This document shows, piece by piece, positions 1 through 8,396 of a stretch of DNA of 45,487 nt. The translations under genes were made by a program, and so were the position numbers. This DNA comes from JBBRBB01 sp038206235 (GTDB lineage: Bacteria; Bacteroidota; Bacteroidia; Chitinophagales; Chitinophagaceae): NCBI GenBank assembly GCA_038206235.1, contig JBBRBB010000030.1, forward strand, positions 1 to 45,487, read 5' to 3'. The stretch's first letter is position 1. Each line of letters starts with the position of its first letter. A model generated the notes under the pieces. The model was not told where the DNA came from. It worked only from the letters and a program-made list of their open reading frames with translations, and searched no databases.

Positions 1-299
1 CAAAAAGCTGAAAGTTTAAAGCAAGAATAGGTGAAGATTACAAGCCGCTTGTTTCAATTCGAACAAAAAAAATAAATGATAAAATAGAAATTGTTGTTAG
101 CGATAACGGCAATGGTATTCCGCAAAACATAGTTGATAAAACCTTTCAACCACTCTTCACTACAAAACCAACCGGAGAAGGAACCGGTTTGGGTTTGAGT
201 TTAGCTTATGATATCATTAAAGCACATGGTGGTGAGATAAAAGTGGAAACGAAGGAAGGAGAAGGCTCAACATTTATTATTCAATTACCAAATAGTTAA
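1..299 (+). pseudogene. Sensor histidine kinase, 3' end (partial, apparent frameshift)
   Basis: This is the C-terminal end of a histidine kinase ATPase domain, cut by the window edge. The frame ending at the TAA of 297-299 shows the N/G1 region (SDNGNGIP), the F box (FQPLFTTKPTGEGTGLGLSL) and the final AHGGEIKVETKEGEG segment, very close to the two complete kinases downstream. Read upstream, this frame meets a TGA at 9-11, while the first 27 bases read sensibly in another frame (QKAESLKQE) before a TAG. One missing base near 27-30 would join the two readings, so I infer a frameshift, either real or a sequencing error. It ends 5 nt before the next kinase gene starts. The ATPase-domain identity is certain; whether the gene works cannot be judged from this fragment. 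Confidence 0.75.
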
Positions 300-304
300 G
301 ACAG

Positions 305-2332
305 ATGAAGCCTTGCATAAAAATATTATTGTTGCTGCTATTGCCAACTCTAGCATTTTCACAACAAGGCAATCCCGACAGCCTGAAACATGCTTTACAA
401 ATTGCAACCACAGACTCCGCCAGGTATATGATAAGCAGTCAACTGGCAGATTATTATACGGAAGATAAAAGGGATTCTGCACTTTATTATTCAGAAAAAC
501 GTCTTTCACTTGCTGAAAAAAATAATCATCCGCTTGATGTAGCCGCAGCATTAGATATTAAGGGTTATATATTAATGCACTTAGGCAAAGACGGAGAATC
601 ACTTAAATGCTTTTTGCAGGCTATCAAAATTGCAGAGAATCCTGCCAATGAAAATAAAACCTGGTACCAGGATAAAAATTCCACACCACGTAAAATCAGG
701 CTTGAAATCCTTTTAAATATACACCACGTTTTTGGGCACCTAATGGGCAATACAGACACAGCGCAACAAATATTTCACTACAACGAAACCAGGAGAATTG
801 CAGCCGAAATAGGCGATACTGTAATATTAGGTTTTGTAAATATGAATTTGGGTAAGGTCTATTTCGACCTTAACAAAATAGATTCAGCATTACAAATGGA
901 AGAGAATGCAGCCCTCATATTCAACCAGACCGGGGTTAAAGCATATCTCGGTAATGTGTATCTAAAAATTGGAGATATCTATTTAAAAAAAGGCAATAAA
1001 ATGCAGGCTGTTCAATTTTTTCACAAGGGTATCCAATCAGCCATTGAACAAAATAATCTGGCAATTTTAAGTTTCATTTATCCAACCCTGACATCCTATT
1101 ATCTTACAGAAAAAAATAAGGATTCAAGTTTGTATTACGCAAAAAAAGACCTGGCAATATTACTGTCTATGGAGTCTAAAAATTTGGGGGAAGCTTATTT
1201 TAATTTATACAAAAGCTATCAACTGAATAATAATATTGACAGTGCTTACGAATATCAGGGTCTTGCCTTAATAGCAAAGGATAGTGCTTACCGGGCCGAT
1301 ATAAAAAATTTGTCAGAGTTTCAGAAACTGTCATTTAAGGAACAGCAACGGCTGCAGGAACTGGAACAGGAAAAACTTCAGTCAAAAAATAAAATCAGGA
1401 ACTATGCCTTGCTGACTGCTTTGGTTGTATTCCTGCTTGTAGGATTATTGCTTTATCGGAATAACCGCCAAAAACAAAAAGCAAATATTGTTTTAGAAAA
1501 AGCATTAACCGATTTAAAATCTACCCAATCACAGCTCGTTCAATCAGAAAAGATGGCTTCCCTTGGTGAGCTAACTGCAGGTATAGCCCATGAAATTCAG
1601 AACCCGTTAAACTTTGTAAATAATTTTTCGGAAGTAAACACAGAGTTAATTGATGAATTAAAAACAGAATTGGCAACAGGCAATACGCAACAGGCAATTG
1701 AATTAGCAAATGATATAAAGGATAACGAAGAAAAAATAAATCATCATGGCAAACGGGCAGGAGATATTGTAAAAGGAATGCTGCAACACAGCCGCAGCAG
1801 TAGCGGAGTAAAAGAGCCAACAGACATAAATGCTTTGTGTGATGAATATTTACGATTGAGTTATCATGGCTTAAGGGCAAAGGACAAATCATTTAATGCG
1901 ACGATGAAAACTGATTTTGATAATAGTATTGGAAACATCAATATCATCCCGCAGGATATTGGTAGAGTGGTTTTGAATTTACTTACTAATGCATTTTATG
2001 TAGTTGATGAAAAAAAGAAAACCCCCCAACCCCTAAAGGAGAGTAATGAACCCTATGAACCAACAGTAACTGTTACCACACGAAGACCCTGCTCCCCTTC
2101 AGGGGATGGGGGCAAAGTAGAAATAAGAGTGAGTGATAACGGCAATGGTATTCCACAAAAAGTTTTGGATAAAATATTTCAACCTTTCTTTACAACAAAA
2201 CCAACAGGGCAGGGAACTGGCCTGGGTTTAAGTTTAAGTTATGATATTATTAAAGCACATGGCGGTGAAATAAAAGTGGAGACAAAAGAAAGTGAGGGTG
2301 CAGAGTTTATAATTGATTTGCCATTGAAATGA
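305..2332 (+). CDS. TPR-containing membrane sensor histidine kinase
   Basis: 675 aa. An N-terminal signal sequence (MKPCIKILLLLLLPTLAFSQ) leads into a periplasmic TPR-type helical sensor (about residues 25-345), one TM helix (about 366-386), a coiled coil, and a HisKA domain with the phospho-accepting His429 in GIAHEIQNP. A HATPase_c domain follows, with N-box Asn558 and Asn562, SDNGNGIP, FQPFFTTKP and GTGLGLSLSYD. It should autophosphorylate and pass phosphate to a separate receiver; no receiver is fused. The ATPase domain has two stretches (KKKTPQPLKESNEPYEP and PCSPSGDGG) encoded by GC-rich palindromic repeats, probably inserted in a surface loop. The ATG start is 5 nt after the previous kinase fragment and gives a good signal peptide. 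The ligand is unknown. Confidence 0.9.
   Translation: MKPCIKILLLLLLPTLAFSQQGNPDSLKHALQIATTDSARYMISSQLADYYTEDKRDSALYYSEKRLSLAEKNNHPLDVAAALDIKGYILMHLGKDGESLKCFLQAIKIAENPANENKTWYQDKNSTPRKIRLEILLNIHHVFGHLMGNTDTAQQIFHYNETRRIAAEIGDTVILGFVNMNLGKVYFDLNKIDSALQMEENAALIFNQTGVKAYLGNVYLKIGDIYLKKGNKMQAVQFFHKGIQSAIEQNNLAILSFIYPTLTSYYLTEKNKDSSLYYAKKDLAILLSMESKNLGEAYFNLYKSYQLNNNIDSAYEYQGLALIAKDSAYRADIKNLSEFQKLSFKEQQRLQELEQEKLQSKNKIRNYALLTALVVFLLVGLLLYRNNRQKQKANIVLEKALTDLKSTQSQLVQSEKMASLGELTAGIAHEIQNPLNFVNNFSEVNTELIDELKTELATGNTQQAIELANDIKDNEEKINHHGKRAGDIVKGMLQHSRSSSGVKEPTDINALCDEYLRLSYHGLRAKDKSFNATMKTDFDNSIGNINIIPQDIGRVVLNLLTNAFYVVDEKKKTPQPLKESNEPYEPTVTVTTRRPCSPSGDGGKVEIRVSDNGNGIPQKVLDKIFQPFFTTKPTGQGTGLGLSLSYDIIKAHGGEIKVETKESEGAEFIIDLPLK
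2021..2046 (+). repeat. GC-rich palindromic repeat, in frame inside kinase
   Basis: A C-run followed by TAAAGGAG forms an imperfect CCCCTAAAGGGG-type palindrome inside the ATPase domain of the kinase at 305-2332. It adds the residues around PQPLKES in frame. Similar palindromes occur at 2093-2106, 7672-7685, 10264-10276, 10350-10361, 25178-25213 and 40171-40194. Confidence 0.65.
2093..2106 (+). repeat. Second GC-rich palindrome inside the same kinase
   Basis: TCCCC-TTCA-GGGGA, followed by TGGGGGC, about 50 nt after the first palindrome. It encodes residues around SPSGDGG in the same loop of the ATPase domain, in frame. Confidence 0.6.
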
Positions 2333-2432
2333 GAAACTTTACAAAAGGAAAATCTCTATCAGTAAAACATTTCCCCATTGGTGCAAGAAAGGCATCTTTG
2401 TCTACTATTTATGAATCTAAATAAAGCCCTAA

Positions 2433-2465
2433 AATAAGGTTATCGCATTTTGCGATAACCTTATT
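2433..2465. repeat. Perfect 15-bp inverted repeat with 3-nt loop
   Basis: AATAAGGTTATCGCA (2433-2447), loop TTT, then its exact reverse complement (2451-2465). It lies between a kinase stop (2332) and the ORF6N start (2497). A strong hairpin in either strand could be a terminator of the kinase gene, although no clear T-run follows. It could also be an operator for the DNA-binding ORF6N protein, or the relic of a small mobile element. Confidence 0.7.
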
Positions 2466-2496
2466 AATATCTTAAAATGTCTTTTAAACAAACAAT

Positions 2497-3042
2497 ATGG
2501 CAAAGAAACAAAAAGAGTCGCTTATGCCTGATGAAATTGTGATGAGCAAAATACTTTTGATCAGAAGCAGGAAAGTAATGATAGACCGTGACCTTGCAGA
2601 ACTTTATGGAGTAACTACTTTCAGATTAAATGAACAGGTCAAACGAAACAGGAAAAGATTCCCTGAAGATTTTATGTTTCGGCTTACCAAAGAAGAGAAA
2701 CAACAATTAATTGAGAACTATCAACAACTGAATTCATTAAAGTTCTCTCCTGTTTTACCAAATGTGTTTACGGAGCATGGTGCAGTAATGCTGGCAAGTG
2801 TATTGAATAGTGAAAGAGCCATAGAAGTAAACATACAAATAGTGAGGATATTTACCAAGATGCGGGAAATGCTCATCAATTATAAAGATGTATTGTTGAA
2901 GATTGAACAATTGGAAAAACAAACTTTGCAAAACACAGAAGATATACGAATTGTATTTGAATATATAAAGCAGTTAATTATACCCCCTGAACAGGCAAAC
3001 AGAAAAAGAATAGGTTTCAGAAAAGATAACGAAGAGGAATAA
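2497..3042 (+). CDS. ORF6N domain-containing protein
   Basis: 181 aa. The N-terminal about 90 residues match the ORF6N domain: ILLIRSRKVMIDRDLAELYG, then VTTFRLNEQVKRNRKRFPEDFMF, then a segment ending in FTEHGAVMLASVLNS. The C-terminal third is helical and charged, with a likely coiled coil (LLKIEQLEKQTLQNTEDIR). ORF6N domains are found in phage and prophage regulators and as orphan genes in many Bacteroidota; DNA binding is assumed for the family. No phage genes lie beside it here. It sits between a complete kinase and a kinase remnant, directly behind a perfect 15-bp inverted repeat, so it may have arrived by insertion or recombination among kinase copies. The specific role is unknown. Confidence 0.85.
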   Translation: MAKKQKESLMPDEIVMSKILLIRSRKVMIDRDLAELYGVTTFRLNEQVKRNRKRFPEDFMFRLTKEEKQQLIENYQQLNSLKFSPVLPNVFTEHGAVMLASVLNSERAIEVNIQIVRIFTKMREMLINYKDVLLKIEQLEKQTLQNTEDIRIVFEYIKQLIIPPEQANRKRIGFRKDNEEE

Positions 3043-3068
3043 ATACATAGGTATCCCCAGGATATTTA

Positions 3069-3290
3069 AAATAGAAATCGGAATAAAATAAAATGGCATT
3101 CCTCAAAAAGTATTGGATAAAATCTTTCAACCCTTCTTTACAACCAAGCCCAACCGGGCAAGGAACAGGATTGGGGCTATCGTTAAGCTATGATATTATA
3201 AAAGCACATGGTGGGGAAATAAAAGTGGAGACAAAGGAAGGAGAGGGTGCAGAGTTTGTGATTGATTTGGTGCAAAAAGTAATTGTTTAA
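3069..3290 (+). pseudogene. Histidine kinase remnant (ATPase C-terminus)
   Basis: A decayed copy of the 3' end of the neighbouring kinases. The frame at 3092 reads NGIPQKVLDKIFQPFFTTKP. One extra C near 3150 then shifts the reading to the frame of PTGQGTGLGLSLSYDIIKAH and KVETKEGEGAEFVIDL, ending at the TAA of 3288-3290. Upstream, an in-frame TAA and missing codons interrupt the KVEIRV-type strand. An ATG at 3093 opens the second frame, but its first about 18 residues are the ATPase sequence in the wrong frame, so a real protein is unlikely. Confidence 0.85.
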
Positions 3291-3428
3291 TTTTTTTGTG
3301 ATAGTCAATAAATCTTTATTACCCCGCTGTTGAATTGCATACTTTGCGTTTGAAAACTTTTTATCAAAAAAACTTAGATACGGAAGTCAAAAGTTCCGCT
3401 ATAAAAATTTTCTTGCTATTTTTAATTC

Positions 3429-3946
3429 ATGGCTGCATTTCACCAAGCTATTGATAAAATTACAAAGTCGCTTGAGAAAGCTACGACCGGTAACACATTC
3501 ACCACATTGGTTTTACCGGTAACTTCCGCTGATCTGAAAAAAGTTTTGAAAAAGAATGGCTGGTTCTTTATCTGGAAAAGAGAATTAAAGCGCAATACGA
3601 ATGTGTACAAACTTGTCTTAAATCAGGAGCCTGAAATAATACAGGGATTGATAAGTTATGAAATAATGCAAGGCTATTTATTTATGCCTTTGGTTGATGC
3701 AGCCCGCATAATTTTGGAACGGGTAAAAAATATTTAGGTGTGCTTCCTAATCTTGTGGCTTTTGTGTGCAAACAATCATTCGACATGGGCTTTGAAGGAG
3801 TGGTTTCTTTTAAATCCAAAACAAAACTGATTGAACATTATCGTGAAAAGCTTGAAGCCGAACTAATAGGACGCTACGGTGAAATGGCAATTTTTACAAC
3901 CGCAGCAAAAAAATTGGTAAATTCGTACTATAAAAATTATGTATGA
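3429..3946 (+). pseudogene. GNAT-like conserved accessory protein, frameshifted
   Basis: Two overlapping reading frames together give one protein of a family I recognise as common in Bacteroidota accessory DNA. The 5' part (3429 to about 3700) reads MAAFHQAIDKITKSLE and continues to YEIMQGYLFMPLVDAA. The 3' part (about 3704-3946) reads PHNFGTGKKYLGVLPNLVAF, then SFDMGFEGVVSFKSKTKLIE, then IGRYGEMAIFTT. The GTGKKYLGV/NLVAF and KTxLIEHY pattern suggests a GNAT-type fold. One base is missing near 3700-3704; without it the first frame ends at 3737. Read separately they are 102-aa and 68-aa fragments. It is tightly coupled to the small gene that follows (ATGA overlap at 3943-3946). The function is unknown, and a toxin-antitoxin-like role is only a guess from the layout. 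Confidence 0.65.
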
Positions 3947-4101
3947 CAGCAGCTAAAAAATTTCATGTTGAAGGACCTATCGGGGAACAACTGAATAAAA
4001 AAGAATATTCAAAAATGCTTCAGCGGGTAGATGCAGCTATGCAAAAATTTCTTCGAAAGAAAAAAAGCCGTATTGTAAAGCGCATCAGGGAAAAAATCTA
4101 A
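3943..4101 (+). CDS. Small basic protein, partner of the GNAT-like gene
   Basis: 52 aa (starts MTAAKKFHVEGPIGEQLNKK), ending in a very basic tail (RKKKSRIVKRIREKI). Its ATG overlaps the TGA of the preceding reading frame (ATGA at 3943-3946), the usual sign of translational coupling in a two-gene unit. No family is recognised. The size, charge and coupling would fit a partner, antitoxin or nucleic-acid-binding protein of the accessory cassette, but nothing in the sequence proves this. With the upstream gene frameshifted, it may now be an orphan. Confidence 0.6.
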   Translation: MTAAKKFHVEGPIGEQLNKKEYSKMLQRVDAAMQKFLRKKKSRIVKRIREKI

Positions 4102-4229
4102 CTCTATGTCTCTATGATTTTCTTATTTCACAGAACACGAACAATTTTACTGCCACTTATAATACCTCAGTTTCTTATCCCAATATTGAGCATCTTATTC
4201 TTACAGTTGGAAAGCGGAAATGAAATAAA

Positions 4230-4362
4230 GGAAACATTCAGGAAGTAAAGGCAATAGCAAATGACATTAAAGAAAATGAACAAAAAATAAATCACCACGG
4301 CAAGCGTGCAGAACAGCATAGTAAAAGGCATGCTGCAACACTCCCGCACGGCTTCCTGCTAA
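4230..4362 (+). pseudogene. Histidine kinase remnant (HisKA region)
   Basis: Translation gives GNIQEVKAIANDIKENEQKI and NHHGKRAE, then after a small frameshift IVKGMLQHSRTAS and a stop. This matches the stretch just after the phospho-accepting His in the two complete kinases (KINHHGKRA...IVKGMLQHSR). Only about 44 codons survive, with no start and no catalytic residues. The rest of the gene-poor interval 4102-4561 shows no other coding signal; it is AT-rich and runs up to the next kinase. Confidence 0.85.
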
Positions 4363-4561
4363 ATAAAACTATTACAAGTCCCGGCTTTTGCGCTTTAACA
4401 TCGTCTATATTGCACACTTGTAATGAAATATTATGGCATCAATAAAGAATCTTTCTTAATTTTCATACATAAAATTTCATAGAGAACAATTAAGCTTCAT
4501 CCAATCAACAACTATTCTGTAGTATTACCTTATAATTTTAACACCGTTGAACTGAACATTT

Positions 4562-7500
4562 ATGAAGAAACCTCCTATAAAATTTCTTTTTATTTTCCTG
4601 TTTTTATTTCAGATAATACTCTTATATGGGCAGCAAAAAATATTCAATCATATTCAGATTCCGGGCCTGGATGCCGCTTCTACAATTGGTATAACCGCCA
4701 TAGCCCAGGACCATCAGGGTAATATTTGGTTACTTGCAAAAAATAAAGGATTATATAAATATGATGGTTCGCAGGCAATTTCTTATGTACATGATCCGAA
4801 AGATTCAAATTCGATAGCAGGTGCGTCTTTAGAAACCATTATGATTGATGCTGATGATAATATCTGGATCGGAACTTTAGGTGGCGGCATGGATAAGTTT
4901 GATCCTGCAAAAAATAAATTTATTCATTTCAAACATCATGCAAATGATCCGGGTAGTTTAGCTCATGATACTGTTACTGCTATTTTACAAGATCATTCAG
5001 GTAATCTATGGATAGGTACTTATAGAGGGCTTGATCTTTATGATAGAAAAAAAGAAAAATTTATCCATTATCAAAACAAAACAAATGATGCAAATAGCTT
5101 AAGCGCTAATTATGTAAGGGTAATTTATGAAGATAAGCAGAGAACCTTATGGATAGGTTGCGGATCTACTTCTCCAAACGAAGAAAGCTGGCCGGATGAA
5201 GGAGGTTTAAACCGCTTTAACAGGGCAACGGGAAAGTTTACCCGTTTTCTTCATGATCCTGAAAATCCAAATAGTTTGGCTAATAATAAAGTAAGATCAA
5301 TTTTGGAAGACAGTAAAGAAAATTTTTGGATAGGTACTGGGGGGGATGGATTGCATACCCTGGATAGAAATACAGGTAAATTTACACATTACTATTATGA
5401 TTCTGCTCATCCCCAAAACTTAAGCCGCCCACCTGTGCACAAAGAATTTACAGAGGATCTTGTTGCATTTATTAAAGAAGATGTGAAAGGCAAATTATGG
5501 ATTGGATCATTAAAAGAGGGCATTAATGCGTATGATCCACAAACCAAAAAGCTAACACATCATGGCCTTATTCAGACAAGTGATAAAATTCTTGTTGCCG
5601 ATACGCTTACAGGTTTTACGGATGACCTGGCATGGTCGGCTTTTTCTGCCAGGGATGGTTTGTTATGGATCACTACCTTAAATGGAAATGTTTTTAATTT
5701 TAATCCTTTTGATAAACCAGTTATTCCATATACTGATCTTCCTAAATTTAATATCAATAATATTTATAAGGATGATAATGATATACTGTGGATAGGCACT
5801 GTTCAGGGCCTTATTCGTAAAGATGCAAATACCGGCAAAGAAAAGATCTTCTTACATGAACCAGGTAATATAAATAGCCTTAGTAATAATATTGTCAATA
5901 TGATTGTTGCAGATGATAATAATATACTATGGCTGGCAACTATTGGGGGAGGGCTTGATAAATTTGATGCTGCTGCAAATAAATTTACTCATTATAAAAA
6001 AGATGATAGCAATCCTAAAAGCATAATAAGCGACACTGTTATTTTTTTATTTATGGATCAAAGCAAAAACTTATGGATAACTACTGCCGGGGGTTTAGAT
6101 AAGATGAATATTAAAACCGGGGAAGTTTTGCATTTGCGGCATGATGATAAAAATGACAACAGCCTAAGCAGTAATATTGTTATTATTACTGATGAAGACA
6201 AATCGAATATATGGGGAATATCACAAAATTCTGTAAATCAAATAAATAAATCTACCGGAAAAATAAAGCATTATTTAGTAAACACTTTTACCAGTGGTGT
6301 ATGTGTTGATGCCGCAGGTGTTGTATGGGCGGGGACAGCAGAGGGGCTGTATAAATATAATAAAACAACAGATGAATTTTTATTATTTAATGATACCATA
6401 GCAAATACCGGCAGAGTTATAAATATTATAGAAGATAATAAACGAAATCTTTGGATAACTACACAGTATGCCATTTTTAAAATAGATGAAAAACGTGAAA
6501 TTGCCAAAGTTTACGGCCCGGAAAACGGCGTTCATCAAGATATTTATTTTGCTTCTGCTAATTACAAAACTAAAAAGGGTGAATTGCTTTTAGTAGGCTC
6601 GTCAGGATATTATGACTTCTTCCCGGAAAATATTGCAGATGATAGCTATCCTCCCCAAATCAATATAACGGGTTTACAAATAGGAGGCAGGGAAATTTTA
6701 CCAGGCGCTGAAAGTATTTTAAGTAAGCCAATTTATAACAGTGAAGAAATAACCCTTCCACAAAATAAAAACTCTTTCTCCATTTCTTTTTCAGCCATAC
6801 ATTTTCGTACACCCGGGGAAGAGAGATACCTATATATGCTCGAGAACTACGACAATAAATGGCATGAATCAGGCGCTGATCGCAAAGCATATTTTTATAG
6901 TCTCAATCCCGGGCATTATATTTTAAGAGTAAAAGCAATTAACCCTGATGGTGTATGGCGTGAAAAGAAACTTTCAATCATCATCACTCCTCCATGGTGG
7001 CAAACATGGTGGGCCATCACTCTTGCTGCACTTTCCTTTATAGCGATTGTTTGGGGATTTTTTTATTATCGTTCGCAACGTTTACGCACTGAAAACCGGT
7101 TGTTAGAAACAAAAGTAGCACAACGTACTGCTCAATTAGAACAATCTCTTGATAATCTAAAGGCAACCAAAGCCCAGCTTATCCAATCAGAGAAAATGGC
7201 TTCACTCGGTGAGCTTACTGCAGGCATTGCTCATGAGATACAAAACCCTTTAAACTTCGTCAACAATTTTTCTGAAGTTAATACAGAACTTATTGATGAA
7301 ATGAAAAATGAACTAATGGCAGACAATAAACAGGAAGCTATTTCTATTGCTGACGATATTAAGATAAATGAGGAAAAAATAAATCATCACGGTAAAAGAG
7401 CAGATGCAATTGTAAAAGGGATGTTACAACATTCCCGCACCAGTACAGGGCAAAAGGAATTAACTGATATCAATGCTTTAGTTGATGAATATTTACGGTT

Positions 7501-7963
7501 GAGTTATCATGGGCTTCGGGCAAAAGATAAATCTTTCAACGCTACCATGGAAACTCATTTTGATCCGGACTTAGGAAAAATAAATATTGTTCAGCAGGAT
7601 GTGGGAAGAGTAATCCTGAATTTATTTACAAATGCATTTTATTCTGTTACAGAAAAAAAGAAAACCTCCAACCCCCTAAAGGGGGAGCAAGGCTATGAAC
7701 CAACAGTTTTTGTGAGCACAAAAAAAATTAAAACTTCAAAAGGGTGGAGTGTTGAAATTCGTGTAAAAGACAACGGCATGGGAATACAGCAAAAGGTTTT
7801 GGATAAAATTTATCAACCTTTTTTTACAACCAAACCGGCAGGGCAGGGAACAGGATTGGGATTGAGTTTGAGTTATGACATCATCAAAGCATATGGAGGT
7901 GAATTGAAAGTTGAAACGAAGGAAGGTGAATTCGCAGAATTTATTATACAGTTGCCTGCTTAA
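4562..7963 (+). CDS. Two-component sensor kinase with Reg_prop beta-propeller
   Basis: 1133 aa. A signal peptide (MKKPPIKFLFIFLFLFQIIL) is followed by a long periplasmic beta-propeller part (about residues 30-720) made of Reg_prop repeats of the type 'NIWIGTLGGGMDKFD / LWIGTYRGLDLYD'. Then come a Y_Y_Y domain (about 730-805), one TM helix (about 816-836), HisKA with His891 (GIAHEIQNP) and HATPase_c (NLFTNAF, DNGMGI, GTGLGLSLSYD). This is the sensor layout of the Bacteroidota hybrid two-component systems. The C-terminal receiver and AraC domains of those hybrids are missing; separate receiver genes follow 37 nt downstream. A CCCCCTAAAGGGGG palindrome (7672-7685) is inserted in frame in the ATPase loop. 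Its DHp/ATPase half is nearly identical to that of the kinase at 305-2332. Confidence 0.93.
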   Translation: MKKPPIKFLFIFLFLFQIILLYGQQKIFNHIQIPGLDAASTIGITAIAQDHQGNIWLLAKNKGLYKYDGSQAISYVHDPKDSNSIAGASLETIMIDADDNIWIGTLGGGMDKFDPAKNKFIHFKHHANDPGSLAHDTVTAILQDHSGNLWIGTYRGLDLYDRKKEKFIHYQNKTNDANSLSANYVRVIYEDKQRTLWIGCGSTSPNEESWPDEGGLNRFNRATGKFTRFLHDPENPNSLANNKVRSILEDSKENFWIGTGGDGLHTLDRNTGKFTHYYYDSAHPQNLSRPPVHKEFTEDLVAFIKEDVKGKLWIGSLKEGINAYDPQTKKLTHHGLIQTSDKILVADTLTGFTDDLAWSAFSARDGLLWITTLNGNVFNFNPFDKPVIPYTDLPKFNINNIYKDDNDILWIGTVQGLIRKDANTGKEKIFLHEPGNINSLSNNIVNMIVADDNNILWLATIGGGLDKFDAAANKFTHYKKDDSNPKSIISDTVIFLFMDQSKNLWITTAGGLDKMNIKTGEVLHLRHDDKNDNSLSSNIVIITDEDKSNIWGISQNSVNQINKSTGKIKHYLVNTFTSGVCVDAAGVVWAGTAEGLYKYNKTTDEFLLFNDTIANTGRVINIIEDNKRNLWITTQYAIFKIDEKREIAKVYGPENGVHQDIYFASANYKTKKGELLLVGSSGYYDFFPENIADDSYPPQINITGLQIGGREILPGAESILSKPIYNSEEITLPQNKNSFSISFSAIHFRTPGEERYLYMLENYDNKWHESGADRKAYFYSLNPGHYILRVKAINPDGVWREKKLSIIITPPWWQTWWAITLAALSFIAIVWGFFYYRSQRLRTENRLLETKVAQRTAQLEQSLDNLKATKAQLIQSEKMASLGELTAGIAHEIQNPLNFVNNFSEVNTELIDEMKNELMADNKQEAISIADDIKINEEKINHHGKRADAIVKGMLQHSRTSTGQKELTDINALVDEYLRLSYHGLRAKDKSFNATMETHFDPDLGKINIVQQDVGRVILNLFTNAFYSVTEKKKTSNPLKGEQGYEPTVFVSTKKIKTSKGWSVEIRVKDNGMGIQQKVLDKIYQPFFTTKPAGQGTGLGLSLSYDIIKAYGGELKVETKEGEFAEFIIQLPA
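7672..7685 (+). repeat. Perfect GC-rich palindrome, in frame inside kinase
   Basis: CCCCCT-AA-AGGGGG, encoding part of SNPLKGEQ in the ATPase-domain loop. It is at the equivalent position to the repeat at 2021-2046 in the paralogous kinase, but cleaner. Confidence 0.7.
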
Positions 7964-8000
7964 AGAAAATTATAATTGATATAAATTCTAAATTGATACT

Positions 8001-8396
8001 ATGAAGATTTTAGTAGTAGACGATGAAAAAGATATGGAAACATTGTTTGAGCAACGTTTCAGAAAAGAGATCCGGGAACACACAATGGAATTTGTTTTTG
8101 CTTACTCAGGAGAAGAAGCTCTTTTCTATCTTAATCAACATGTGCATAAAGCCGTATTAATTCTTTCTGACATTAATATGCCCGGTATGAGCGGACTGGA
8201 ATTATTAGAACACATTAAGCATAAACATGCAACACCGCCACCGGTAGTAATGATGATAACTGCTTATGGCGATGTTGATAATTATAACGAGGCTATGCGT
8301 TTGGGAGCAGATGATTTTCTCACCAAACCGCTTGACTTTACTCTTTTAAAAGAAAAATTAAAAATGAAATTCGATGACAAAGATATTAGTGGTTGA
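8001..8396 (+). CDS. Single-domain response regulator
   Basis: 131 aa, a complete receiver domain and nothing else. The acidic pair is Asp7-Asp8, the phospho-acceptor Asp57 (LSDINMPGMSG), the switch Thr87 (ITAYG) and the conserved Lys109 (TKP). It begins 37 nt after the Reg_prop kinase and its end overlaps the next gene by 23 nt, so kinase, receiver and receiver-cyclase are very likely one operon. With no output domain it may act as a phosphate relay or sink, or bind a partner protein. The two adjacent receivers resemble each other (for example RFRKEIREH versus KFRKQIREH), which suggests a local duplication. Confidence 0.93.
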   Translation: MKILVVDDEKDMETLFEQRFRKEIREHTMEFVFAYSGEEALFYLNQHVHKAVLILSDINMPGMSGLELLEHIKHKHATPPPVVMMITAYGDVDNYNEAMRLGADDFLTKPLDFTLLKEKLKMKFDDKDISG

